Shown: one piece after another, positions 36,212 to 44,868 of the stretch
Numbering within the stretch: the stretch's first letter is position 1
How the letters are laid out: every line of letters begins with the position of its first letter
Source of the DNA: Halobacillus locisalis
GTDB taxonomy: Bacteria > Bacillota > Bacilli > Bacillales > Halobacillaceae
Assembly: GCF_013694105.1 (NCBI RefSeq)
Contig: NZ_JACEFG010000001.1
Location: 496,001-560,000, forward strand
Reading direction: 5' to 3'
DNA length: 64,000 nt
Position numbers and translations under genes: made by a program
Notes under the pieces: model-generated
Seen by the model: only the letters and a program-made list of their open reading frames with translations
Database searches by the model: none
Told to the model about the DNA's origin: nothing

Positions 36212-36240
36212 TTCTCATTTGACTGGGAAATGTGTATAAT
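36212..36240 (+). promoter_or_regulatory. Promoter of rluB
   Basis: Consensus TATAAT at 36235-36240 with a weak TTCTCA 17 bp upstream (36212-36217). It would give a leader of about 85 nt before rluB. Confidence 0.5.
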
Positions 36241-36252
36241 GTAGGTGAGTGA

Positions 36253-36284
36253 AAGCCTTGTTGTCAGTAAGGACGACGAGGTTT
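36253..36284 (+). promoter_or_regulatory. Leader hairpin upstream of rluB
   Basis: A 13-pair stem (36253-36265 with 36272-36284, three G-U pairs, 6-nt loop) in the predicted 5' leader. No T tract follows, so it is not a simple terminator; a protein or structural control element is possible. Confidence 0.5.
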
Positions 36285-36333
36285 CTTATCCTGTCAAAAA
36301 ATAATATGTAAATAGAAGGTTGGTGACGGTCCC

Positions 36334-37071
36334 ATGGCAAACATGGAACGACTGCAGAAGGTGATCGCACATGCTGGTGTAGCATCAAGAAGAAAAGCAG
36401 AGCAAATGATTACAGAAGGAAAAGTAACCGTGAACGGAGAAACCGTAACAGAACTTGGGACGAAAGTAAGCTCGAATGATGACGTGGAAGTCAACGGGAT
36501 TCCGATCGATAAAGAAGAACCCGTGTATTACTTGCTTTACAAGCCTCGCGGAGTCATCTCAAGTGTAAAAGATGATAAAGGAAGGAAAGTCGTAACGGAC
36601 TTTTTACCGGAAGTGAAAGAACGGATCTTCCCGATCGGTCGATTGGACTATGATACGTCAGGTGTCTTGCTGCTGACGAATGATGGTGAATTCGCCAATC
36701 AACTGATGCATCCGAGTCACGAGGTTGACAAAGTGTACGTTGTTAAGACGAAAGGTATTCCGACTTCTGACCAAATTAAAAAGTTGAAAAAAGGGGTAAC
36801 CGCAGACGGGGAGTATTTGAAAGCCGTTCATGCAAAGGTCATGTCGACGGATGGTAAGAAAAATACGGCCATTGTCCAAGTGATTTTGCACGAGGGCAAG
36901 AACAGGCAAGTTCGCCGGATGTTCGATGCGCTCGGTTTCCCTGTGGACAAGCTGAAGCGTGAGCGTTACGGGATGATCGATTTACACGGAATGAACGCAG
37001 GGGACTCGAGGCCGCTAAAACCTCATGAAGTAAAACAGTTACGAAAGCTTGCGGAAGAAAATGTTGAATAA
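36334..37071 (+). CDS. rluB: 23S rRNA pseudouridine synthase RluB
   Basis: RsuA/RluB family enzyme converting a uridine in 23S rRNA helix 89 to pseudouridine. N-terminal S4 RNA-binding domain (LQKVIAHAGVASRRKAEQMI), catalytic Asp in IGRLDYDTSGVLLLTNDG, then GKNRQVRRMFDALG. 245 residues. Same place as ypuL (rluB) between spmB and resA in B. subtilis. Confidence 0.93.
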   Translation: MANMERLQKVIAHAGVASRRKAEQMITEGKVTVNGETVTELGTKVSSNDDVEVNGIPIDKEEPVYYLLYKPRGVISSVKDDKGRKVVTDFLPEVKERIFPIGRLDYDTSGVLLLTNDGEFANQLMHPSHEVDKVYVVKTKGIPTSDQIKKLKKGVTADGEYLKAVHAKVMSTDGKKNTAIVQVILHEGKNRQVRRMFDALGFPVDKLKRERYGMIDLHGMNAGDSRPLKPHEVKQLRKLAEENVE

Positions 37072-37124
37072 CGTTCAAATTTAACGTTTCCAAACAATGA
37101 TATAATGGGTTGGGAGTGAAGTAC

Positions 37125-37673
37125 ATGAAAGAATCAACACTTAAGAAAAAACAAAAACGTTTAATCTTTCGTTCTGCCATGCTTCTCGTTATGGCTGGTC
37201 TCGTTGTATTTGCCGTCGTATCAAGCCTTGGCGGAGAAGATGCCGTCATTGCCAAAGGAGAAAAGGCACCAAACTTTCAACTGAAGAAATTTGGGACGGA
37301 TGAGACGGTTGATCTTCGGGATTTAGAAGGTAAAGGAGTCATGTTGAATTTCTGGGCCACGTATTGCGAACCATGTAAGGATGAAATGCCATATATGGAA
37401 GAACTATACGACAAGTATGAAAACCAGGGAGTAGAGATCCTGGCGATCAATTTGGACTCTACGGATATTGTCGTGGAAAGGTTTTTGCAAGAGTATGGAC
37501 TCACTTTCCCGATTCTTCGTGATGAAAGCGGTCAAGTGATGGACCTTTATCAGATTGGTCCCATCCCGACATCCATATTCATTAATCCTGAAGGTGAAAT
37601 TGTCGAGCAAGTTCGCGGAGCACTGACGCTTAGCAAGTTAGATGGCTACCTCCAACAAATCACTCCAGAGTAA
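37125..37673 (+). CDS. resA: Thiol-disulfide oxidoreductase ResA
   Basis: Membrane-anchored thioredoxin-like protein on the outer face that reduces the haem-binding cysteines of apocytochrome c. One N-terminal anchor (about 16-36), active site WATYCEPCKDEMP. 182 residues. The ATG at 37125 follows GGGAGTGAAG. A TATAAT at 37101-37106 may give it its own promoter in addition to any read-through from rluB. Confidence 0.94.
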   Translation: MKESTLKKKQKRLIFRSAMLLVMAGLVVFAVVSSLGGEDAVIAKGEKAPNFQLKKFGTDETVDLRDLEGKGVMLNFWATYCEPCKDEMPYMEELYDKYENQGVEILAINLDSTDIVVERFLQEYGLTFPILRDESGQVMDLYQIGPIPTSIFINPEGEIVEQVRGALTLSKLDGYLQQITPE

Positions 37674-37700
37674 GTCTATTCAATATTGTGAGGTTTTAAT

Positions 37701-39326
37701 ATGAGACAAATCAATTGTGAGTGCGGGCATGTAAACCCTGAAGGTACAGTCCTTTGTGAATCCTGCGGGAAGCCTGTTGAGGGAAACCAGCACATTGACG
37801 GGAATGAAGGGGAACAATTGTTGAATATGCGGTACGACGGTACTGCGCGGCGATCTCAGACATATAATCGTACGGTTGTCGATAAAGTCTGGAATTTCTT
37901 TTCATCCGTTAAAGTGGGTGTGTGGTTGATTGTGACCACGGTTATTGCGTCTGCTGTAGGTACAATCTTTCCACAAGAGATGTACATACCGCCTAATGTC
38001 GACCCGGCTACTCATTATCAAGATCAATTCGGACTATTAGGTCAAATCTATTACCAGTTAGGTTTCCACAACTTATTCACTTCATGGTGGTATATGATTT
38101 TGCTTGCCATGATCGGGATATCGATCATTATTGCCAGTATCGATCGCTTCTTCCCGCTTTATAAAATATTGAAGAAACAAAAACCGAAACGACACGAAAC
38201 CTTTATGAAAAAGCAACGTGTATTCGGCCGTACAGAATCGGAAGACGTTGATATCGAGCGGTTCAAACAGAATTTGAAGAAACAACGGTTCAAAATTTTC
38301 GAACAGGATGGCCACTTGCTGGCAGAAAAGAACCGCTTTGCAAGATGGGGTCCTTATGTGAATCATATCGGTTTGATCGTGTTTTTGATTGGTGCATTGT
38401 TGCGCTTTGTACCAGCCTTATATATTGATGAATTCGTATGGGTCAGAGAAGGTGAAACCGCTGTAATCAGCGGTACGGAGGGCAAGTACTATATCGAGAA
38501 TAAAGATTTCATCTTAGAAACCTATGATGAGAATGATGAGCGATTCCAAGACGCTATTCAAAATCAAGGTGCGCCGATTCCGAAGAACTTTCAAACCGAT
38601 GCAGTGATTTATGAGCGTGTGGATGATATTGTGCCAGGCAAAGAGCCTGAGCTGGAAGTGTTGAAAGAAGCATCAGCTAAGATGAACCAACCGATTAAAT
38701 TCGAGGAGTTTGCTTTATATCAAGCAAGCTATCAATTGAATGAATTTAGCGAAATGACCTTTAAGATTCATGATAAGGAAGATGAAGATACAAACTATGG
38801 CGAATTCACAGTAGATTTAACGGATCCGAAAACGGAATATGAACTTGGTAACGGGTATAATGTAGTCATTGAAAACTACTACCCAGAGTATGAGATGAAC
38901 GATGGTCGTCCTGTTTCCGTTTCGAAGTTTCCTAAAAATCCAGCCTTCGTGTTCAATCTTTATCCACCCGGTGAATCAGAACCTGAGACGAGCTTCTTGG
39001 GAATCGGTGCGAATATCGATGCCAGCGGTGACAATCAGTATAAGCTGGGACTCGTCAATTTCGATGTACGTGATGTGACCGGGTTGACAGTGAAGAAGGA
39101 TTACACACTTCCAATCATTGCGCTTGGCGGGGCCATCTTTATGATTGGTGTTATCCAAGGAATGTATTGGAATCACCGTCGTATATGGCTGCAACCAAAA
39201 GAAAATGGAGTGTGGATTGCTGGGCATACGAACAAGAACTGGTTTGCACTACGAAGAGATATCGGCAAGGCCGTTGAGGGCACTCGAATTGAAGAGCCCG
39301 TCGATCAGTTTGAAATGAAATCGTAG
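37701..39326 (+). CDS. resB: Cytochrome c biogenesis protein ResB
   Basis: Part of the ResBC (system II) haem export and cytochrome c synthetase complex. N-terminal zinc ribbon (CECGHVNPEGTVLCESCGK), then four membrane segments with a large extracytoplasmic domain (about 245-465) between the third and fourth. 541 residues. Followed by resC after 28 bp. Confidence 0.95.
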   Translation: MRQINCECGHVNPEGTVLCESCGKPVEGNQHIDGNEGEQLLNMRYDGTARRSQTYNRTVVDKVWNFFSSVKVGVWLIVTTVIASAVGTIFPQEMYIPPNVDPATHYQDQFGLLGQIYYQLGFHNLFTSWWYMILLAMIGISIIIASIDRFFPLYKILKKQKPKRHETFMKKQRVFGRTESEDVDIERFKQNLKKQRFKIFEQDGHLLAEKNRFARWGPYVNHIGLIVFLIGALLRFVPALYIDEFVWVREGETAVISGTEGKYYIENKDFILETYDENDERFQDAIQNQGAPIPKNFQTDAVIYERVDDIVPGKEPELEVLKEASAKMNQPIKFEEFALYQASYQLNEFSEMTFKIHDKEDEDTNYGEFTVDLTDPKTEYELGNGYNVVIENYYPEYEMNDGRPVSVSKFPKNPAFVFNLYPPGESEPETSFLGIGANIDASGDNQYKLGLVNFDVRDVTGLTVKKDYTLPIIALGGAIFMIGVIQGMYWNHRRIWLQPKENGVWIAGHTNKNWFALRRDIGKAVEGTRIEEPVDQFEMKS

Positions 39327-39354
39327 AACACTACGATAAGTAAGGAGGATCAAC

Positions 39355-40542
39355 ATGGTAGATATGCTTACAATAAGTAGTAATTTACTATATGCTTCCT
39401 TTTTCTTATATTTAATCGCTACCTTCTTCTTCGGAGGGACAATCCGCGATAGAGAAAAAGGCAGTAGTCAAATGGCTGGAAATATTGGAATCGTCATCAC
39501 AATCATAGGATTCTTAAGCCAAGCCGGTTATTTTTTCACAAGGTGGTCGGCAAGTGGACATGCACCTGTCAGTAACTTATTTGAATACACTACATTCTTT
39601 GGAATGATGCTTGTCCTTGCCTTCATCGTTTTGTATTTTATCTATCACGTCAATTGGCTTGGATTATTCGCATTGCCGGTTGCCTTATTGTTGATTGCCT
39701 TTGCTAGCATGTTTCCGACTGAACTATCCCCACTCGTCCCATCTCTGCAGTCCCACTGGTTATATATCCACGTGACGACGGCATCACTTGGACAAGGGAT
39801 TTTGTCGGTCAGCTTTGTTGCAGGCCTAATCTTCTTGATTAGACAAGTCGACCAGACAAATAAATCAAAACATACTTCCTGGTTAGAATTCGTCTTGTAT
39901 GTGCTAGTCGCTACAATTGCGTTTATTATCATTTCCACAACATTCAGTGCGATGGAGTATGAGGCAACGTTCCAAGCACCAGTGAATGGACAAGAAGCTG
40001 AAATCACATATGAACTTCCGGCCATTGTAGGACCTGCAAGCGGCGAACTTCTATCTACAGAGGCTATGAGCCCCTTATTCAGTGCTCCTGAGTGGATGAA
40101 AGGGCAAGATGCTGCGAAGAAGCTTAATACGTTCTTATGGTCGATCTTCGGTGGAGTTGCTCTATATGGCTTGTTGCGTTTACTATTAAGAAAACGAATT
40201 GCAGCATCTATTCAACCTATGCTGAAAAGGGTAAATCCAGAATTGGTAGATGAAGTGGCGTACCGTGCTGTTGCAATCGGATTTCCTATCTTCACACTCG
40301 GCGCTTTGATTTTCGCTATGATTTGGGCTCAACAAGCTTGGGATCGCTTCTGGGGCTGGGACCCGAAAGAAGTATGGGCGTTAATCACATTCTTCTTCTA
40401 TGCTGCCTATTTACACCTTCGCTTGTCTAGAGGATGGCAAGGAACGAAATCTGCTTGGCTTGCTGTCGGTGGATTCGGGATTATCATGTTCAACTTGATT
40501 GTCGTTAACCTAGTCATCTCAGGTTTACACTCGTACGCATAA
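39355..40542 (+). CDS. resC: Cytochrome c biogenesis protein ResC
   Basis: Membrane protein of 395 residues with eight or so segments; the tryptophan-rich WWD-type haem site is [23 protein letters not shown]. It handles haem with ResB. GGAGG lies before the ATG. Confidence 0.95.
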   Translation: MVDMLTISSNLLYASFFLYLIATFFFGGTIRDREKGSSQMAGNIGIVITIIGFLSQAGYFFTRWSASGHAPVSNLFEYTTFFGMMLVLAFIVLYFIYHVNWLGLFALPVALLLIAFASMFPTELSPLVPSLQSHWLYIHVTTASLGQGILSVSFVAGLIFLIRQVDQTNKSKHTSWLEFVLYVLVATIAFIIISTTFSAMEYEATFQAPVNGQEAEITYELPAIVGPASGELLSTEAMSPLFSAPEWMKGQDAAKKLNTFLWSIFGGVALYGLLRLLLRKRIAASIQPMLKRVNPELVDEVAYRAVAIGFPIFTLGALIFAMIWAQQAWDRFWGWDPKEVWALITFFFYAAYLHLRLSRGWQGTKSAWLAVGGFGIIMFNLIVVNLVISGLHSYA

Positions 40543-40631
40543 TGAAATGAAATCGATAAGAAGAACTACAGGAGGCAGGGGGTGAACGTCCCCTGTCATT
40601 TGTTTTATTTGATCATAAGGAGGTACTTGCG

Positions 40632-41348
40632 ATGGAACAAGAAGCAAAGGTGTTGGTCGTAGATGACGAAGAACGCATTCGCAGATTAATCAAAATGTAC
40701 TTAGAGCGTGAAGACTACGTTGTCGATGAAGCAGAAGACGGAGAAGATGCCTTAAAAAAGGCGCTCCAGCACGACTATGATGTCATATTGCTCGACTTGA
40801 TGTTACCAGGAAAAGATGGCATTGAAGTGTGCAAGGAACTGCGAGAGAAAAAAGCTACCCCTGTCATCATGTTGACTGCGAAAGGGGAAGAAGCGAACCG
40901 TGTTCAAGGATTTGAAGTAGGAACAGATGACTATATCGTCAAACCCTTCAGTCCTAGAGAAGTCGTTTTACGTGTGAAAGCGTTGCTCAGACGCGCCTCA
41001 ACAACACGATTTCTTGAAACGGATACGTCAGCACGGAATGTCCTTGTGTTTCCCCATATGACCATCGATAATGATGCTCATCGTGTAACTGCAGATGGAA
41101 AGGAAGTCGCTTTGACCCCTAAAGAGTATGAGTTATTGAATTTCATGGCTCAATCTCCTGATAAAGTGTTCGATCGTGAACAATTGTTGAAAGAAGTATG
41201 GCAATATGAGTTCTTTGGCGATCTAAGGACTGTCGATACCCATGTTAAACGATTGCGTGAGAAATTAAGCAAAGTCTCTGGAGAGGCAGCAAGTATGATT
41301 GTAACAGTGTGGGGGATCGGTTATAAATTTGAGGTTAATGGCGAGTGA
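40632..41348 (+). CDS. resD: Response regulator ResD
   Basis: OmpR/PhoB-type regulator of aerobic and anaerobic respiration. Receiver domain with the acidic pair VVDDEE, the phosphorylation Asp in DVILLDLMLPG and the Lys in DDYIVKPF; C-terminal winged helix DRTVDTHVKRLREKL-like region. 238 residues. Overlaps resE by four bases. Confidence 0.95.
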   Translation: MEQEAKVLVVDDEERIRRLIKMYLEREDYVVDEAEDGEDALKKALQHDYDVILLDLMLPGKDGIEVCKELREKKATPVIMLTAKGEEANRVQGFEVGTDDYIVKPFSPREVVLRVKALLRRASTTRFLETDTSARNVLVFPHMTIDNDAHRVTADGKEVALTPKEYELLNFMAQSPDKVFDREQLLKEVWQYEFFGDLRTVDTHVKRLREKLSKVSGEAASMIVTVWGIGYKFEVNGE

Positions 41349-43135
41349 TGTTTTGGCGTAGTGTTGTAGGGAAGCTATGGTTTACCATCCTACTGCTTGT
41401 TTCGTCTGTATTGGTTTTTCTGACAATCTTACTATTAGAATTCTTTCAAAATTATCACGTCTTAGAAGCGGAAGGTCACTTGTTACAGACGGCCTCAAAA
41501 ATCTCTGAAGTAGTGGAGAGATATGAGGACCGTGACTTGATGCTGTCTACTGCTTCTTTAGTAAAAGATCCAGAGAGTCGAGCCGTTATTGTATTCAATT
41601 CTGAAGACATTATGACGGCTGAAAGTGATTCTGATGACCTGCCTGATATGGACTACGAATGGTTCTCTTCAAATGAAGAGCTTTCGACTGTGCTTGAGGA
41701 AGGACGCGATGTGAAAATGGTCGCGGATCTAGAGGAAACCGATACGGGTTTAATGGTGGTTGGAACCCCCTTAGCGGATCAATCGGGAGCCGTTTTCGTT
41801 TATGAGTCGCTCGATACCATTAAAGAAACCTCAGAACAAACGACAAAAATCATTTTTCTTGGTGCCGGTATCGCCATTATTTTAACGACGATATTTGCCT
41901 TTTTCTTATCCACAAGAATTACTTCACCTCTCATTAAAATGAGGGAAAGTGCGATGGAGCTCGCCAGAGGAGAGTTTCATACAAAGATACCGATCCGTAC
42001 ACACGATGAGATCGGGGAACTCGCTATGGCGTTTAACCGTATGGGAAGGCAATTGAAATTCCATATCAACGCATTGAATCAAGAAAAGGAACAATTATCA
42101 GGGATTTTGCGGTCGATGGCTGATGGTGTCATTACCGTCAACCGAGAGGGAGAAGTGCTGATTTCAAATCCTCCATCCCAACAATACTTAGAAGCTTATC
42201 ATTTCGAAGAGACGGGAAATACGCTGGCCGAAACAGACCCTGTTCGATTACCGGAACCACTTCAACAGTTGTTTGAAAAAGTCATTCGTACAGAAGAGGA
42301 AACGATGACGGAAGTTTCTTTGCAAGGGCGGTCATGGGTCATCATCATGACGCCATTATATGACCGCTTCAAAGTACGAGGCGCTGTGGCGGTTTTGCGT
42401 GATATGACAGATGAGCGGAGGCTCAATAAATTGCGTAAAGACTTCATTGCGAATGTTTCGCACGAATTGCGTACTCCGATTTCCATGCTTCAAGGGTATA
42501 GTGAAGCAATCGTTGATGATATTGCCGAAACCAAGGAAGATAAAAATGAACTGGCTCAGATCATACACGATGAATCGCTGAGAATCGGCCGCCTCGTGAA
42601 TGAGCTATTAGATTTAGCTCGAATGGAAGCAGGGCATATCACATTGAATAAGGAAGAAATCAATATGATCCCCTATATGAACAAGATCATCCGGAAATTT
42701 CACGGAATAGCGAGTGAACATGGAGTTGAGCTATCGCTAGAAATGAACGCGGATCTTGGTTCTGTCGTGTTCGATGGAGACCGGATCGAGCAGGTGTTCA
42801 CGAATTTGATTGATAACGCAATCCGTCATACAAAAGCGAACGGATTTGTAACCGTTTCTGTTGATGAAGGGGATGGAGATTGGATTGCTTCTGTTCATGA
42901 CTCTGGTCAAGGGATTACAGAAGAGGATCTACCCTTTGTTTTTGAGCGCTTCTATAAAGCAGATAAGTCGAGAAAGCGGGATCATACCTCTCAGAAAAAG
43001 GGAACAGGACTCGGGCTTGCTATCGCTAAGAATATCGTAGAAGCACACCGCGGAACGATCAGCGTGCATAGTAAATGGGAAGAAGGAACGACATTCAGTT
43101 TTCGTCTCCCCAAAGATCTAGAAATGACGGAATAG
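41345..43135 (+). CDS. resE: Sensor histidine kinase ResE
   Basis: Partner of ResD. Two membrane segments (about 6-33 and 166-186) around an extracytoplasmic domain, HAMP domain, a PAS-like middle (about 255-360), phosphoacceptor His in FIANVSHELRTPISML, and GHKL boxes NLIDNAIRHT, DSGQGI and GTGLGLAIAKNIV. 596 residues. Responds to oxygen limitation and redox state in B. subtilis. Confidence 0.95.
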   Translation: MMFWRSVVGKLWFTILLLVSSVLVFLTILLLEFFQNYHVLEAEGHLLQTASKISEVVERYEDRDLMLSTASLVKDPESRAVIVFNSEDIMTAESDSDDLPDMDYEWFSSNEELSTVLEEGRDVKMVADLEETDTGLMVVGTPLADQSGAVFVYESLDTIKETSEQTTKIIFLGAGIAIILTTIFAFFLSTRITSPLIKMRESAMELARGEFHTKIPIRTHDEIGELAMAFNRMGRQLKFHINALNQEKEQLSGILRSMADGVITVNREGEVLISNPPSQQYLEAYHFEETGNTLAETDPVRLPEPLQQLFEKVIRTEEETMTEVSLQGRSWVIIMTPLYDRFKVRGAVAVLRDMTDERRLNKLRKDFIANVSHELRTPISMLQGYSEAIVDDIAETKEDKNELAQIIHDESLRIGRLVNELLDLARMEAGHITLNKEEINMIPYMNKIIRKFHGIASEHGVELSLEMNADLGSVVFDGDRIEQVFTNLIDNAIRHTKANGFVTVSVDEGDGDWIASVHDSGQGITEEDLPFVFERFYKADKSRKRDHTSQKKGTGLGLAIAKNIVEAHRGTISVHSKWEEGTTFSFRLPKDLEMTE

Positions 43136-43187
43136 TAGGTTGCTTATTCTCTTTAGTTAAGGTAGAGTTTAAGTAGGAATTAAATTA
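43136..43187 (+). other. Probable promoter region of the cobalamin riboswitch
   Basis: AT-rich stretch between resE and the riboswitch. It must hold the promoter, but I could not find a convincing -35/-10 pair. Confidence 0.35.
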
Positions 43188-43352
43188 GTAGGATTCAGGT
43201 GCCTGTTTCAGGCTGAAAAGGGAATCTGGTTGAAAGCCAGAACTGTCCTCGCAACTGTAAGTGTTGACGAAAAGGAAGTTCCACTGCGATGATCGCGGGA
43301 AGGATCCTTAGTAGGGTGACGCACGAGTCAGTAGACCTGCCGAATCTGATGT
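43188..43352 (+). promoter_or_regulatory. Cobalamin (B12) riboswitch
   Basis: The conserved aptamer elements are in order: AGGTGCC (43197-43203), GGCTGAAAAGGGAA (43211-43224), GTTGAAAGCCAGAACTGTCC (near 43229-43248), CGCAACTGTAA (43250-43260), a variant B12 box (CCACTGCGATGATCGCGGGA), and GTCAGTAGACCTGCCG at the 3' side. A terminator follows at 43432. Adenosylcobalamin binding should favour termination and shut off the two downstream uptake genes. Confidence 0.93.
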
Positions 43353-43431
43353 TTCAAAGCTTCGGGGATTGAGCGTTTGAGACAACCGATCGGTCTTCTG
43401 CCACCATTGTGGCACCTATCTGGTTTGTCTT

Positions 43432-43467
43432 AAGCTTGTCCTTGTTTATCAAGGGCAAGCTTTTTTG
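43432..43467 (+). terminator. Terminator of the B12 riboswitch expression platform
   Basis: Thirteen-pair stem (43432-43444 with 43450-43462, one mismatch) and six T residues, between the aptamer and the lipoprotein gene. This suggests transcriptional control. Confidence 0.85.
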
Positions 43468-43564
43468 TTTTTGAGGTGGGGTACATAACAGAGCCGTCGT
43501 TGTCCAACGTCCTTTCTATCCAGTAATGGAACTAATTCCAAAACGGAAAGGATGGAAATATCAC

Positions 43565-43969
43565 ATGAAGAAACTTTATTCACTAGCTTTAACACTGTGC
43601 CTGGCTTTAGGGGTTCTCGCCGGCTGTGGAACTTCATCTGTTCAAGAAGGAACAGGGGCTACCCAAGAAGAAGCAAAGCAGGAAATCAGCGCCACTATCA
43701 CTTTATCTCAAAACAATGGGGAAGAGAAAATGGCGAATGAAGAAGTTACGGTAGAACAAGGTACAACACTTCTTGAGGCGATGGAAAATACTTTCGAAGT
43801 GGACGTGAGTGAAGGCTTTATCAATGGCATTGAAGGCATATCGATGGACGAAGAGAAGAAAATGGCATGGACCTATACAATCAATGGAGAAGAAGCGATG
43901 GTCGGTGCTGGGGAATATGAATTAGAACAAGGAGACGATATTGTTTTTGATTACCATTCATGGGAATGA
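43565..43969 (+). CDS. DUF4430 lipoprotein, probable cobalamin-uptake accessory
   Basis: Surface lipoprotein of 134 residues: signal peptide with lipobox LAGC (Cys at about residue 22) and one DUF4430 domain (about 38-134; MAWTYTINGEEAMVGAGEYEL). DUF4430 resembles the C-terminal domain of transcobalamin and intrinsic factor. Under the B12 riboswitch and 7 bp before an ECF S-component, so capturing corrinoids for that transporter is a good inference, not proof. The ATG at 43565 follows GGAAAGGATGG; the frame open to 43526 is not used. Confidence 0.8.
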   Translation: MKKLYSLALTLCLALGVLAGCGTSSVQEGTGATQEEAKQEISATITLSQNNGEEKMANEEVTVEQGTTLLEAMENTFEVDVSEGFINGIEGISMDEEKKMAWTYTINGEEAMVGAGEYELEQGDDIVFDYHSWE

Positions 43970-43976
43970 TCAGTAA

Positions 43977-44489
43977 ATGAATACGTATAAAATGACATTG
44001 ATTGCGATGCTTGCCGCTTTAGCCGTTGCAGGAAGAGTCGCGTTATCACAGTTCCCGAATATCCAACCGGTCACGGCCATCATCATCTTGACCGGATTTT
44101 GGTTGGGGCCATCAGCCGGCATTGTGATGGCATTATTGACAACATTCGTATCGAACATGGTGCTCGGAACAGGTGTATGGACAATATGGCAGATCATTGC
44201 ATGGTCTCTTATCGGAGTAGGAGCGGGTGTACTCGGTAAAGTTTGGAAAACCACACCGACATGGATTTTATCCGTTTATGGTGCTTTGAGTGGATTCTTT
44301 TTTGGAATGATCATATCACTCACAATGCGAGCAGCGGGCCAGCCATTCTGGGCCTACTATCTGGCGGGGCTACCATTCGATATCAACCACGCTGTTTCCA
44401 ACAGTGTGTTCATTCTAGTGCTTTCTCCTGTATTAGCCAAGTTGTTCCAAAGGTATGAAAATCAATTACAAGTGATACCGAAAGTGTAG
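43977..44489 (+). CDS. ECF transporter S-component, probable cobalamin specificity
   Basis: Six-segment membrane protein of 170 residues with the ECF S-component fold; the N-terminal MTLIAMLAALAVAGRVAL includes the small-residue helix contacting EcfT. ITGFWLGPSAGIVMALLTTF is typical of the group. The general EcfA/A'/T module is not in this window. The B12 riboswitch upstream points to cobalamin or a precursor as substrate (CbrT-like role). Confidence 0.82.
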   Translation: MNTYKMTLIAMLAALAVAGRVALSQFPNIQPVTAIIILTGFWLGPSAGIVMALLTTFVSNMVLGTGVWTIWQIIAWSLIGVGAGVLGKVWKTTPTWILSVYGALSGFFFGMIISLTMRAAGQPFWAYYLAGLPFDINHAVSNSVFILVLSPVLAKLFQRYENQLQVIPKV

Positions 44490-44520
44490 AAAAGCGTCTG
44501 GCGGATAGCCAGACGCTTTT
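44490..44520 (+). terminator. Terminator of the cobalamin uptake genes, left copy of a duplicated hairpin
   Basis: Perfect 13-bp stem with loop GGATA, flanked by AAAA and TTTT. A 31-nt near-copy (two mismatches) lies at 44701-44731 in the same orientation on the other side of the MITE-like element. Confidence 0.85.
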
Positions 44521-44700
44521 CAGATTGTTGAGAAAGCTACTTTCGGTTCTTCCAAGTTGAGAAGAGACCGGTGGCGTGGAAGCGACTCCCTTTCCGCAGG
44601 AGGCTTGCCGGCTCCCCTGCAGGAAAGCGAGTCGTTTTCCATCCCGCGGTATTCTTATATAATCTAACAGAACCGTTCCACTACCTTCTTCAACAACCTG
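44521..44700. mobile_element. MITE-like 180-bp palindromic element
   Basis: Imperfect terminal inverted repeats of about 30 bp: the left end starts CAGATTGTTGAGAAAG and holds CGGTTCT; the right end, read in reverse complement, starts CAGGTTGTTGAAGAAGG and holds CGGTTCT. Inside is a second long palindrome (about 44578-44600 with 44615-44640). The element begins exactly where the left hairpin copy ends and stops exactly where the right copy begins. No coding capacity. It fits a non-autonomous repeat mobilised in trans. Confidence 0.7.
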
Positions 44701-44731
44701 AAAAGCGTGTGGCGGATAGCCAGATGCTTTT
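44701..44731 (+). repeat. Right direct copy of the terminator hairpin
   Basis: 31-nt direct repeat of 44490-44520 with two differences, one of which breaks a stem pair. Followed by TTT, so it may still work as a terminator. Confidence 0.8.
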
Positions 44732-44737
44732 TTCAGT

Positions 44738-44751
44738 TTAATGTACATTAA
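44738..44751. promoter_or_regulatory. 14-bp perfect palindrome upstream of sigX
   Basis: TTAATGTACATTAA, self-complementary with no spacer, 65 bp before the sigX promoter. Possible operator, without an identified regulator. Confidence 0.4.
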
Positions 44752-44815
44752 CTTGAGTGAAAGTGGAACAGTCAAGAATGGTTTCTTTTTCTAGATCCTC
44801 ATATTAAGATAGAAG

Positions 44816-44841
44816 TGTAACTTTTTAATACATAGAACGAC
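44816..44841 (+). promoter_or_regulatory. ECF sigma promoter of sigX
   Basis: TGTAAC (44816-44821), 16-bp spacer, CGAC (44838-44841): the pattern used by SigX-type ECF sigma factors. Placed 27 bp before the sigX start, it implies autoregulation. Confidence 0.75.
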
Positions 44842-44868
44842 TATATAAATGAGCAGGAGGTACGAGAT

